DNA of 64,000 nt from Apostichopus japonicus (Eukaryota > Echinodermata > Holothuroidea > Aspidochirotida > Stichopodidae). This document shows positions 52,674 through 63,829 of the stretch, piece after piece (the first letter of the stretch is position 1; every line of letters starts with the position of its first letter). A model generated the notes under the pieces. The model was not told the DNA's origin and ran no database searches. It saw only the letters and a program-made list of their open reading frames with translations. The position numbers were made by a program, and so were the translations under genes. The stretch covers positions 26,089,054 through 26,153,053 of the forward strand of contig NC_092562.1 of assembly GCF_037975245.1 (NCBI RefSeq), written 5' to 3'.

Positions 52674-52832
52674 ATGATAAGTATTGATCTGCTCAATAAA
52701 AGTGGCATTTGGACTCCATTAGCAGACGCTATCGTCACTGAAATGTGTCTGAAGGATGCAGGCAACTTATCTGGCAACCTTCGATCTGTTCCACGACTGG
52801 AAGAAGACGACAACAATTTCTATCCACTGCAG
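52674..52832 (+). CDS. Unrecognised 309-aa gene, exon 1
   Basis: Starts at the ATG at 52674 (G at -3). It encodes 53 residues and ends at CTGCAG|GTATAT, phase 0. The frame is open upstream to about 52617, so the true start or an upstream splice is uncertain. The sequence has no signal peptide or transmembrane segment; it includes IDLLNKSGIWTPLADAIVTE and an acidic EEDD patch. The whole gene is three exons and the product was not recognised. The fit of phases at both junctions (0 and 2) is the evidence for a real gene. Confidence 0.6.
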
Positions 52833-53695
52833 GTATATAACCAAGCTTCAAAGTAAGGCTGATGAAATCTGCCACATCAATTTTACCAACAACTGTAAAA
52901 ACGGCGGGGTGGGTACCACGTGTGACGTTTTAAGTCTATGATTTGACGATCGAGGTGGGGGTTTCTGATCCACTAGGGGAAAGCTTTACTAACACATTCA
53001 TATAGCCTAGTGTTGATACAAGATCAAAGGGGCTTCAAATACGCGTATTTGAGGAAGCACTGTTATAACGATGTAATATTACTTAATACAGTGTTCCCAT
53101 ATAAGTCCCTATCTCATTTTATGCCGTGTTGTATTATGGGATATCCACCCATCCGATTAGACACAAACACGCATGTACCACACAAACAGCTGCACCACAG
53201 ATTAGTAAGGATTCACAACGGATTTACCCTATGTCTTTCTCCGATAGATACCATTGGTGATCACGTCAGAATTACGTCACAGAACAATCGGTTACAGTAG
53301 AATGACCCTCAACAAAACGTATTACAACTTATTCGTGGTCCCAATCAGTAGACCTCTTATTTACACCCGCTTATTGTTTAATTACTTTGGCTGTTATGGT
53401 TAAAAGTAGAAGCACGTGACTGTCTATCTAACCCCAAAATCTGAAACACATTCTGATATCCGGAATGTAAAAACGAATTTACGGAATCATGGCTTATTTT
53501 AGGTCAAAATCGGTGCAAACTTGCTTAAGAATTAAAGTTAACTAGAATCGACGATATTAACATTCTGATGACCGCTTTACGTTTAACAATATTTCCTTCC
53601 AAATACTCTGATACATTTCTCTTAAACCAATGAGCCTGAGGTGCTCTGAAATTTCTCTTAATATGTTATTCCTACCGAATCTCTCTTACCCACAG

Positions 53696-53826
53696 GTCAT
53701 ATCCAATACTCATCCACAATACAATATGAAGTTTATCAACAAAAATCTAAAGAAATGTCCTAAAAATAGTAATACAACTTTCAGAAGTATGCGTTGGTTT
53801 CGGTCCACAATGAAGAAATTTAAAAG
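53696..53826 (+). CDS. Unrecognised 309-aa gene, exon 2
   Basis: Acceptor CTCTCTTACCCACAG, donor AAAAG|GTAGGA, 131 bp, entering in phase 0 and leaving in phase 2. It encodes a strongly basic segment rich in Lys, Arg and Asn (NKNLKKCPKN; RSMRWFRSTMKKFKR) that could bind nucleic acid or act as a nuclear localisation signal. That role is a guess from composition. Confidence 0.6.
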
Positions 53827-54519
53827 GTAGGAGGAAAGAAATGAAATTAACCAATATCGTCTGTATTCCATTAAAATACCGAACAAAATTAACTTGTTGA
53901 AAATGTATAGTGATATTTCGAACAGTGAGATACATGCATAAGTAAGTAGGAGACAATATTGAGTCACATCTCTAGAGATTCACAAATTCGGTAAGAGATA
54001 TCGTGAGTGTATGTGAACCCGATGGATTTGTGTCAACTTGTACAATAGTAAGCTGTAACAATGTTATCAGCCTAATAGCAGTTACAATGAGGCTACGTGT
54101 GGTACTAACATGACATCAAAATTAAATGGAGGCGTGGGACGGGGGGGGGGGGGGCTTGGTATATGGCTTTAAATACTCTCTATAGGCCCTATGCGGTTGA
54201 CATAAAATGCCTTCGATTACATATAGTGTCATTTTATATTGATATAAAACTTTGAATATTTTAGAAATATATCAGGTGACAGATGTACAAATGGATGTAG
54301 GAAACAACCTAATACGGGAAACGACTATATATAGGCTACATTATGTTCTCTTTAGATTGATAAGTTACAATATGCTCTGCATTATACCTGTACAATTAAA
54401 ATAAAAACCTGTAAACATTTTTCTGAACATAGTTATAATATAATTTAATAAACAGTGGCAAAATTTAAAACTACAACACCAGTTACTTTAAGTTATAGTT
54501 CTTTCTTTATTTTGGTCAG

Positions 54520-55159
54520 GGACGTACACATCTTGAACAGTGCAGAAGAGTCCACACTAGCTGAATTTACATCCGGAGCTGAATTTCATCCCCATGTGCG
54601 AATAGTCCAATCCATTCACCATTTCACCAATCATATACCATCAAACGATCGCGGAATTGTTAAGAAAGTTTGCTTGGATGTTACCGATATACGCGTGCTC
54701 CGTGTTGATCCTCGTCGTCTCCTCGGATGTTATCTACCAGATTACCAACATAAAGAAAGGATTTTACTAAGAATGATATATGAAACACACTTTGCCAAGA
54801 GTCTAGAAATTAATATTCATATATCTTCCAAATATAACGACAAACAAAACGAGATCAGTGCTAAGCTTGTTGCCAACAATTGTCCAATCGCTTACAGATT
54901 TGTGGATATCGAAGTGTCAAAACAGGGAGTCATCAACAATATCCATTTCCTTCCTGTCGAACATAAAATTCCTGCTAATGTATTCATCGGAAAGATGAGG
55001 AAAATTAAGGAAAACGTGAGGAAATCGTCTGAAAACGATAAAAGAAAACAGTCAGAGATGCAAAAGATGAAAAAGATATCGATTTTACTTCCAACGATAA
55101 TTACACGTAATAATATGATAATGAGCTATATTAATAGATGTCAATCAAAAACAGCCTGA
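54520..55159 (+). CDS. Unrecognised 309-aa gene, last exon
   Basis: The acceptor is TTCTTTATTTTGGTCAG. Its first base completes AGG (Arg) begun in exon 2; 212 further residues follow to TGA at 55157-55159. A probable folded part covers roughly the first 150 residues (EFHPHVRIVQSIHHF, KVCLDVTDIRVLRVDPRRLL, YRFVDIEVSKQGVINNIHFL) with alternating hydrophobic positions typical of beta strands. A Lys/Glu-rich, helical-looking tail follows (KMRKIKENVRKSSENDKRK). No catalytic motif was recognised. A 640-bp open frame in AT-rich DNA, with matched splice phases and a downstream AATAAA, argues against chance. Confidence 0.65.
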
Positions 55160-55347
55160 CCATAGTGTCAGGAAACATTTTCAAGATATATCATATCAGT
55201 ATAGTACAATCTAGACGTATTTCTACCATGGTGTGAAAAGTATCCTAGAAATACGGTGATAGTTACTGTGTTTAAAATAACACAATTTGCACCTTTTTTT
55301 TGCATGCATTATCGATCACTGTTCCAGTAAAAACTGTATAATTGTAC

Positions 55348-55353
55348 AATAAA
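55348..55353 (+). promoter_or_regulatory. Polyadenylation signal AATAAA
   Basis: Lies 189 bp after the stop at 55159, on the same strand, in an AT-rich stretch followed by TAGTAGTTATTAG. A second AATAAA occurs near 55421. Confidence 0.5.
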
Positions 55354-56057
55354 TAGTAGTTATTAGTATGTCCAGTTGATGTCATATACACGTATCTTTG
55401 GCGTACGAAGGTTTGACAAAAATAAAATGGTCAAATTGTTGTGTTGAAACTATACCCTCAACGTGAAACCCAGACAGCATCGGCAAATTATAGATTGGCC
55501 TATACGTTAAGGATCACCGTAAATATATCTGATTGATTCATTCAAAAGGATAGCTAGAGAAAGCCGAGATCGCACAATGTACGCTTTAACGTCATACTAT
55601 ATAGTAAACAATGCAATAAAATATTCAATTACAATCATGTATTTACTTATTTACATATTCTTTTCAAGTAATTCTGTTTTAGTCCTACGAGTCAATACAA
55701 GCTGCTGACTGCTGTTGAGGGCAACGTTTTCATTTGACTTTGATATAGCTTTGCTCCACTCCCCCCCCCCCAAAAAAAAAGATAAAGAAAAAAAAAAGGA
55801 AAAATAAACTCATTATATTCCCCAAATCAACGTGTCAAACGGAAAGCTACCAGAATTTTATTGCCGCGAACCAAACTTCTTTACTTTAAGGATTTAGCAC
55901 TTCAGAGCGGTAGGCAGGTCGCCTGAGGTCGGAAAACAATACAAATGAGTAGGAACAGGGGAGTAGAAGCAGTTGCGTCGCCAAGTGGTGGCCTGAAGGG
56001 GGGGGGGGAGGGCACGAGCCCTCCCCCATTAAATCGTTCCCCCAGGTGCCCCGTCCG

Positions 56058-57805
56058 CAGTGGCGTCAACAGACTTTTCAGTCTGGGGGGCACAGGGGGC
56101 ACCAGCATTTGATGGGGGGGGGGGCACTTAGGTGGATACGGATCGGCGTCCTGGGAGAGGGGTCTAAGGGTAGGGGGTGCCCCCTCCAGGCGCGGCGGAA
56201 CGGGAAAATTATTGGGGGGGGGGCTAATGTGTAGAGACTATCTAAGCGGAGCGCCACCATCGGTTGGCGCGGAAATAAAATTTTGGGTTTTTCAAACCCC
56301 CAGATGGCCGGTAACGGCACTTCCCGAGTGTTTTATGCTGCGAATACCTAGCCCTAAAATATGGGTCTCAAGCCTGCAATTTCTCAGATTGCACGTAAAA
56401 GTCTGTAAAAACATTGTAATTTGTATATTCGATGGTGTTTTAAGAGAGTAGCTATTACTCGTAGTGTACTCGCAAAGACGTTTTTGAGTGTAGTAAGGGG
56501 ATGTTGAAGAACTGGCTGAAATGAAGCAAGTCATTGGCCTAAGACGAAGTTGTGTTGCGCTTACCGGTACTCACACTCACTGCTTCCACTTTTCACGGGG
56601 CGTGAAGACGCGGTTGGGGTGACAATGTGGTCTATAGCCAGGGGACGGGCCGAGGGTCCCCCCAGCATTTACTAAAATTATTACACCTATATAGTATACG
56701 TGTGCATCGGACAGATCGACAAGTATGCATTGAAAAATGGGCAGATGCACGTTTCGGAGCCTTGGTAAATATTGGGGGGGGGGGGGGGCTTATCATGCAT
56801 TTGCCCCCTCAACTTTTTCATTGGGGGGCTGAACAACCCAAGCCCCCCGGTTCCGCCGCCACTGCCCCCGGGCCCCTTTGGAAAATTTTCGCATACGGAG
56901 GATGGGCTAGATGCAAAATGCTGCCACATTTGATGCTAAATTCGATCTGAAGATATCTCCAGAAATTGCTATTTTTGAGGTAATGATTTTAACAAGGCGC
57001 AGAATTTTGCAGAGGATATGAACCACATGCTGTCGATATTATGCCTAACCCTATATCAATAGAACCTACATTTGTTGAATTAATGTGTGCATGACCCCCG
57101 ACTCCTTTCTTGTCCTTCTCGTTTTCGCCCATTATCTATTAAAATGTAACAGGTTCCAGCATCGTTATTGGCTCCTATCAGGGATCTCACCATGCAATCC
57201 AAAGTTTGATCACACATCGAGTATGGCTCAGTATACAGGTGTGAACATTCGCCATTTGTTCCTACAAGCATCTGACCTCAAATGACCTCTGCACCCCCTA
57301 CACAACAGGGTTAATATATGGGTCCACAAATATAGGCAAGTATGGTGCCTGCGGACCCTCACATTCTCACATTTCGTCAGCTCCTAACCTGTCAACCTCA
57401 GACCAAGGCAACATATTGCAGTACCCTCCCTTCTCACAGTCATGTAGCTCGCGAAGCGGACGTGCATATCCGCTGGTATGGCGTGAGCACTGACACATTC
57501 AATGTAAATATCGACACCTGTTGTGATGGCGCGGGTTACGACTTCGATACCCGACGTTCAAGGATAAACTTTTTCATTTTTTCGCAGCTCATTTGAAGAA
57601 AATACGAATTACTGTGCTTCTTTGTCCTTATGAAAAACCAACTCAGATGATGGGAGTTGAAATATAACAAAATATATATAGGCTATATTTTTTTACCAAC
57701 CCAAATCTCAGATGGGGGGGGGGGCACTTGGGGGGGGGCACTAGGTTTTCCAGGGGGAACGTGCCCCCCCCCCCCCCCCCCCCCCCCCCCTTGGCGACGC
57801 CACTG
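56058..57805. mobile_element. Inner hAT-like element, 1748 bp
   Basis: Terminal inverted repeats CAGTGGCGTC / GACGCCACTG. Exact 8-bp duplication CCCGTCCG at 56050-56057 and 57806-57813. The element has G runs near its left end and a ~28-base C run next to its right end. It carries an inverted copy of the GCTTAGATAGT cassette (56237-56328) and an internal CGCCGCCACTG near 56855 that may be the end of another, unpaired insertion. No transposase frame was seen. Confidence 0.9.
56237..56328 (-). repeat. Fourth copy of the GCTTAGATAGT cassette
   Basis: Read on the minus strand it begins CTCGGGAAGTGCCGTTACCG, then CATCTGGGGG, and ends GGCGCTCCGCTTAGATAGT. This matches the three copies at 8003-8821. 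Confidence 0.8.
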
Positions 57806-58026
57806 CCCGTCCGATGCGACTTGCGGTTAAAAAATACTCAAACATAAACTTAAACTGCCTCAATTAAAAACATAAATATCGGACAGACTAAGCCCGAAAA
57901 TTCTTGAACATAAAGTTACTTCAGGTTGCAAAATATAGCACCAGATTGCATCTAAGGACCCTTAAATAATCAAAAATTCTCCCCCTCCCCGAATTTATTG
58001 TTGCTCCCTGTGACACTGAGTAGAAG

Positions 58027-59219
58027 TGACCGCTTAGCACTGCCCTTCCCCTTCCCCTCCCCCTCATATTTTAAAAGTGAGGATGGGTACCGTAGAGGTT
58101 CCTTTCCAACTAGGGAATCAAAAATGAGTGTCGGAGTGAAGTCAAGTTTATGTGGTTTTCATATGACAGCAATGGCATGTTCATGAAAGAATCGACGAAA
58201 CGAGAATAAATTGATATTTAGTGAGGTACTACCTTGGTTTTGTTTTTATTTCTTGAGAAAAGAAGAGCAAATTCCGAGCACTCGTCATCTTACTCTTTAT
58301 CATACAGTTTTTCTAAAGTTTTGTATTAATGAAACGTGAGGTAGGTATGCTGCAATCATTTCGACAATGATCGAGTTATATCAGTGCCTTGCAAATTATA
58401 TGTTGTGTTTAATAAGACTTCCTTGTCAGTTATTAGTGCTACTGTGTGCATACTTTTTTCACATGTAAAATCGGAGGCCTAGTTTCGCGAAATAGTTTTC
58501 GTAGTTTTTCACATGCAGCAAAACATTAGTACAACTTGTACTTCCTAACCGACTTTTGGCATTCTATTGGTTACTTCGTCTCTTGGTCACTAGCTACGAC
58601 ACAGAAAAACATTTTCTCTTAGTATCCATTGTATTATGTGCACCTTATACAGTACTTAACTAGGAAGAACCTTAACAATAACAGGACACTCTCTGTAGGC
58701 CTAGCCTATTGATTTTGTAAAGATCTATGCCTACAGCTTAGCGCTACAAGTACTATACAACATACTGACAAACTTTACATGTGGGTAAATAAACTTAAAT
58801 TGACTGGTCAGCAGTTTTATCCATTCCAACAGGCAAAATTGTTTCTCAAAAAGATTGCTACATTATATGATACGGTTTTGATAAGTCCTGACTCCTGAGT
58901 TGAGTGGATTTTAAATTATCACACTAAGAATTGTAAACTATCATGTGATATTTTTCATAGGTATACTTGGGCTACTCTAGGTTTATTTATGTCTTCATGG
59001 ATGTTTTAAAAATCTTAAGAGGTGTTTAGAGACCCTATGAGTAGTGACTGAATGATCATACCCTTCTATACCAGTCTGATATCTTAACTTATTTATTGGA
59101 TGAAAATGCTTGAATCTTGAACTGACAAGATTATAACATTTAGTATCCACTTTCATGTCATAATGGAAAGATCAAGTTGTAATTTATTCTCTTTCGTTTC
59201 TTTTATTATACCCCGGCAG
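58027..59219. other. Upstream region of BABAM1
   Basis: No coding exon seen. The first coding exon is preceded by an acceptor (TATACCCCGGCAG, ending 59219), so a non-coding first exon and the promoter probably lie in this stretch. Neither could be located. Confidence 0.35.
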
Positions 59220-59224
59220 AAGAA

Positions 59225-59572
59225 ATGGATTCTCCAAACCCTTTTGAAAACTCTCCTGCTTCATCACGGCTTTCGGAAGCAGACAACGTTATAAATGAGA
59301 CCAATGACGAAAGAGTCCTTGCAGACGATGACCTCCAGAGTTTACAAGAACATGAGTACCTGGAGAACAAACCAGTTACAACAGCAGAGCCTCCAGAGAA
59401 GGATGATGATGCTGCTGAAGGACATGAACCAGCAAAGCTGGCTAAGAAAAGTTTTGATCTCTCTGAAATTGGAAGACGCCTCTCCTCACCAGGTGACGAT
59501 GAAGATACATCAGAACCAATCTACAGTCCAGTAACTCTGAAACTTCCTCACATAAATTGTCAAGAGAAAATT
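59225..59572 (+). CDS. BABAM1: BABAM1 coding exon 1
   Basis: 116 codons from the ATG at 59225 to AAAATT|GTAAGA, phase 0. Acidic and Ser/Pro-rich, ending LPHINCQEKI. The exon starts 5 bp before the ATG, at 59220, behind a splice acceptor. Confidence 0.9.
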
Positions 59573-62500
59573 GTAAGATTTCTTCTCTTTCTTTATGTTA
59601 ACTTTCGGCAACAGGAGAGAGCGTAAAAATTCCTTACATTGGCATAATTATGAGGTGTACAATTTTTCTCTTTGATTTAACTAAATGTGTCATTTTCAAG
59701 GTGAAAACAAGAAGGAAAGAGGAAATAGGGAAAATGTTAACAACCTGATTAACTGCAAAAGACATGTGTAGGTAAATGAAGCTACTGTAAAAAGGCCTGA
59801 AGTTTTGATACTAGCAGGATCTTCTTCAATTAGTCAATCTAGTTGAAATGTGTCTGTATTGTCCTATTGTTTCATTCAGTGCAGCACAAAAAGTTTTGTG
59901 TCAAAGTAATTAATATCCATGTACCATTTGTTTGCAAACCTCTGATTTATTTGTGCTAATTTCATGTTTTCTATTGATATACTAAATTAACAAACTATAT
60001 TTCAGGCACCTCTTCTTTCAATCCACGGTCAAGTGTGTCCCCACAAGCACATGTTTTATATTTAATACATGTTGAATATTATATGACAACAGTGCAAATT
60101 GATTTAGCAACACCTTTGTAATGATCCATGAGTCATCGTCTGATAAAGAAACACATTGTGTGTTCAAAGTATTTCAAGAATGTACCATAACCTTGTTTGT
60201 AGTACATTATTCCGACTGTTCATGAATGTGTTGTCATCTGTGGTCAGATCAAGTTAGATTGACATCAGAATGTGTCACATCTGTTCATAAGGTCCCCAGT
60301 TCGAGTCACTCCAAGATTAATGTATGTCGTCCAGTTACGAAGTTGTTGACAATTGACAATTCATAATCATGGACGTTAAATATGAATGTAAGAGACTGAC
60401 TTTGGTCAGCTTGCAGCTTTGATAAGCCAATGAGGCTTCTTCGCGAGTTCCTGTTTGCAGGAGGATCTAAAAATACATGTACATGTACATGTACATGTAG
60501 TGATTCAACTAAAACTGCAAACTTCAAAGCCCCCAAAATTACATTATATTTGGAACCGGGTCAATATTTGTCGATGACAATTATTGCTTTGAGGGGTTTC
60601 AAACTTATGTTAAAATGGCGCTTCTAAACTAGTCGTATCGTTTTCATTTTATTCAGATTATCTGCATTGATCTCTCGGAGGAAGTCAATAGGGTACCATT
60701 CTATTCAAGAGATGGGTGAGTACAATACATATGAGTTCATTGGGGACACTGCGCAGAATAAGGACCTGTAGTAACGAAAGATTATCGAAAAAGAAGAGAA
60801 TTTAATAGTCTGCCACGGTCAAATTTGTTTCCCAAGGAGCCGTTTAAAATTTATTTTTCAAATTTATTGTTTACAATTTTTGCCTAAGGTATGATTTTTG
60901 TTAAATTAACTCAAATCCGCTTTAATATTTAGATCAATTTCCCTTGCATCACCAGCACATACAGTTACTGTGTTTTGTGTGGTGTATTTGATGTCATATG
61001 GTCCGTAATCTCTACTTACTACTGTTGGCATAGTAAGAAGATTTAATCATTACCGCATCTGTTGTCATCATTATTTGAGGCACTTTGGAGACCAAATTTT
61101 GCAGATGATCCAAATTGTCATTTTCTCATTCATAATCATTCAAACTAAAAATAAATATGTATAAACTTGAAACTTCTGGAAGATTTGTGTGTTCTTCCCA
61201 CAATATACAAACAGAGTCTTTAATATGCACTAAAGAGGTCATTAATGATATATCCAGGGATGTGCTCACACTGGGTGGCACCGGGCGGCTGCGCCCAGCA
61301 GTTCTGAATGCCGCCCAGCACACACAGCATTTTGAACACTTCCGCCCGGCACTTTTTTTATGATAATTTAACAAATTTTACCATAACCAAATTCTGGGAG
61401 AAAACATGGCACAGAATAGGAAAATAGCACCACCTACAGTAATTTGTCCAGTGGGGAGGGGGTACCCCACCCATGAGATCCCTCTCCCAGGGTGTGGATC
61501 ACACTACCGCACAATCTGCCCAGCACTCAGATATTCCTGAGCACATCCCTGTATATCCATAATCTTTTCAACTGACATGAACTTTGTCATGAGCGTTTCA
61601 AATCACCACACAGATATTTTTGACGTGTGTCACTCTAATTTTCTTGATAGTACCAAGCAAGTTCCGTTAGATGTAATAAAGCGGTCTTTGATGATTTACA
61701 TCCGCACCAAGGTGGAGATGAATCACAGGCATCAGTTTGCTCTTGTCATCTTCCAAGAGTCATTTGTTTGGGTGAGACACTTTATTAACTTATCATTAAC
61801 TCCATGTTAAAAGAGGCATCACTTGATGGTATAGAAATTCAGTGATGAATGCCTTACCTAACTTTTGTTACCATAGTGATGACTGCCTTACCTAACTTTT
61901 GTTACCATAGTGATAACTGCCTTACCCAGCTTTTGTTACCATAGTGATGACTGCCTTACCCAGCTTTTGTACCATAGTGATGACTGCCTTACCCATCTTA
62001 TGTTACCATAGTGATGACTGCCCTACCCAGCTTTTGTTAACGTAGTAATGACTGCCTTACCCAGTTGTTGTTACCATCTTGAAAGCTTCTGAACACAGAG
62101 ATTGCCACAACATTATAAATACCATGCAAATAGGTATTCAAAAACTTAAAATGAAAGTAGATTAATAATCTGTTTTAAGGTTTAAATTTGAATCTTTATT
62201 ACCATTTTAGCATATTCAGCAAAGTTGGTGTCTCCGTAAGGTTCCTTTCAGCAACTTGTGTACATTCTTGCATACGTCTCTTGTCATACATAATAAAAAG
62301 CACAAAATATTAGATTTCAAACTAATATTTTGTGATGTAACAAATATTCTAACTTTTTCCATCAACAACATTTTTGTTGGGAAATTCTTTGTGTTCATAT
62401 TTCACTCTTAATTTATGTTTGTTTACGAAGAAAAGACGAGTCGTGAGCTATTATCTCTTTAAATACAAAGTTATTTACAGTGCGTACTGCGTAGCCTGCG

Positions 62501-63183
62501 TAGGTTGTCTTTGCTAAGGTATCTGGAAGCAACGTGCTCGATAAGTTCAACATAGTATGAACCTTAGCCCAAGGTCATTTCAAATGACACAAACCATGCC
62601 ATGCTGAAAACTTGAAAAGACAACAGAGAAGAGTTGCTCTTATCTCTCCCCATTTGGTGAGAGACTGGATGGTTAGCAGTACTTTATTTAGTGATTTTGT
62701 TTTATTTAAAGTGGCTTTGAAATGAGTTCCTTCCACATTTTGTTAGGAAGGATAAGTTTTGAAAGCCTCATAAAACACTGACATGATAAAAGGATTTCTT
62801 GAAAATATAGTCTCTCTTAAGATTTCACTTTTAAATACATACATACATACATGTGCAATTGAAAGGATTATAACTGATTGTTTGAACCAAAGGACTCTTC
62901 TACCTTGGTGTATGGGTAACGCTCTAGTATCACTTCAAATTGACTTGCTTACATGCTTCCTCATCATTGCTGCACTTGCATCGACTAACTTATTATTTTA
63001 TCTTGAGCATTCCTTAGCCTTATTTGTGTCTTAGTAATATATTACATTTTGGCAATGTCATTGGCATTTACAGGTCCAGGACTTTACATCTCACATAGAT
63101 GACTTTCTTCACGTCATTCAAGATCTGACGACTGACGGGCGGGAATCAGAATCGTGCAATCTAGCTTCACTCTTTGAAACAAT
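59225..63183 (+). CDS. BABAM1: BABAM1 / MERIT40, first four coding exons (3' part outside window)
   Basis: BABAM1 is a scaffold of the nuclear BRCA1-A complex (DNA double-strand break response) and of the cytoplasmic BRISC deubiquitinase complex, with BRCC36, BRE (BABAM2) and Abraxas or ABRO1. Exons at 59225-59572, 60657-60715, 61651-61771 and 63074-63183 join in phases 0, 2 and 0 to give about 212 residues; the human protein has 329. The acidic, disordered N-terminus (first ~115 residues) precedes the von Willebrand A-like fold. That fold starts at NCQEKI, then IICIDLSEEV (first strand), and continues with the helix and strand IYIRTKVEMN..HQFALVIF and the segment DDFLHVIQDLTTDG. The last exon leaves phase 2 at AT|GTAAGA, so the gene must continue to the right of 64000. 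The SINE, MITE, minisatellite and LINE pieces listed below lie in its introns. Confidence 0.93.
60284..60500 (+). mobile_element. 5'-truncated copy of the tRNA-derived SINE
   Basis: Homology to the element at 52290-52538 begins just before the B box (GTTCGAGTCACTCC) and runs to GGAGGATCTAAAAATAC. It then passes into a (TACATG)n microsatellite (60474-60499). The A-box half is missing. It lies in BABAM1 intron 1 in the sense orientation. Confidence 0.82.
60657..60715 (+). CDS. BABAM1: BABAM1 coding exon 2
   Basis: A 59-bp exon, acceptor TTTTATTCAG, donor GATGG|GTGAGT. It encodes IICIDLSEEVNRVPFYSRDG, the first strand of the vWA-like domain. It joins exon 1 to give EKIIICIDLS as in the family. 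Confidence 0.9.
61255..61551. mobile_element. 297-bp hAT-like MITE in BABAM1 intron 2
   Basis: A perfect 14-bp terminal inverted repeat CAGGGATGTGCTCA. A 6-bp direct repeat TATATC flanks it (61249-61254, 61552-61557). The short duplication makes the superfamily less certain than for the others, though CAGGG termini fit hAT. The interior is GC-rich with repeated GCCCAGCA/GCCCGG words. The insertion ends 99 bp before exon 3. Confidence 0.78.
61651..61771 (+). CDS. BABAM1: BABAM1 coding exon 3
   Basis: Acceptor TTTTCTTGATAG, donor TGG|GTGAGA. It encodes TKQVPLDVIKRSLMIYIRTK and VEMNHRHQFALVIFQESFVW. Its first base completes Gly (GG plus T) from exon 2. Confidence 0.92.
61842..62075. repeat. 34-bp minisatellite, about 7 copies
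   Basis: Unit GTGATGACTGCCTTACC followed by AGCTTTTGTTACCATA, with minor variation (AACTTTT, ATCTTAT). BABAM1 intron 3. Confidence 0.92.
63074..63183 (+). CDS. BABAM1: BABAM1 coding exon 4
   Basis: Acceptor TTGGCATTTACAG, donor AAT|GTAAGA. It encodes VQDFTSHIDDFLHVIQDLTT and DGRESESCNLASLFET. It leaves phase 2, so the next exon lies outside the window. Confidence 0.9.
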
Positions 63184-63343
63184 GTAAGAGGAAACTTTTC
63201 CTTTTTTCAGAACGTTTTTTGTTGTTTTTGTTGTTGTTGTAAATTTTGGATGCACTGATCAGTTTCTCAAAATGAGAAAATACACTGTTATGTTTTGAAA
63301 GTAAATTGTCCATTTAATGCTTGAAAGATGCATAAAGAGGACA

Positions 63344-63770
63344 TCATCTTTTTTTAAAATTTATTATTATTTTCTTTTTTATCTGATGGCATCTCATCTC
63401 ATCTGTCTTCTTGCCTAGAGGCAAATAAGGCCTTAACAGAGCGTCTCCATTCATCTCGGTCGCCAGCTGCGTTTCTGGCCTCATTCCAGGATCTCCAACC
63501 AGCCCTCTCTCTCTCTCTTTATCTACTGTCCTGCGCCATGTTGTTTTTGGTCGCCCTCTCTTTCTCCTGCCCTCTGGTGCCCAAGTCATGCTGATGTTGC
63601 TGTCGTTGTTTGGGTTTTGGCGCAATATATGCCCAATGAATTTCCATCTTCTTTTCTTAATTTCGATGCATAGTGGTCCCATTTTTGCTCTCTTTAGCAC
63701 TTCCTTTCACCCATTCTTGCCATCTTATCCCTAGCACTCTCCTGAGGCATTTGTTATGAAATATATCGCT
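63344..63770 (-). pseudogene. LINE fragment, RTE/BovB-like C-terminal end
   Basis: The minus-strand frame contains KKRRWKFIGHILRQNPNN, then EGRRKRGRPKTTWRRTVDKE, the C-terminal signature after the reverse transcriptase of RTE-type non-LTR elements. Immediately upstream, in another frame, is HNKCLRRVLGIRWQEWV, which belongs just before it. At least one frameshift near 63700 therefore breaks the ORF. Only the 3' end of the element is present. It lies in a BABAM1 intron, antisense to the gene. Confidence 0.85.
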
Positions 63771-63829
63771 CTTCTTTTCATCCCCCTTATTCTGATGGCA
63801 TCTATGGTACTCTTATTATAAAAGTGAGA

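Larger units (their letters stand above)
55970..58018. mobile_element. Outer hAT-like element of a nested pair
   Basis: Left end CAGTTGCGTCGCCAAG, right end (reverse complement) CAGTGTCACAGGGAGC. Exact 8-bp duplication AGTAGAAG at 55962-55969 and 58019-58026. Without the insert at 56058-57805 and its duplicated 8 bp it is ~293 bp. The right part contains AGCACCAGATTGCATCTAAG, also found in the 310-bp MITE at 13480-13789, so both belong to one family and are similar in length. Confidence 0.88.

Noticed and set aside
54520-55159. Refilin (FAM101)-like domain
   Set aside because: A short GAEFHP resemblance to the refilin core caught my eye, but the following residues do not align convincingly. 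The gene is left unnamed.
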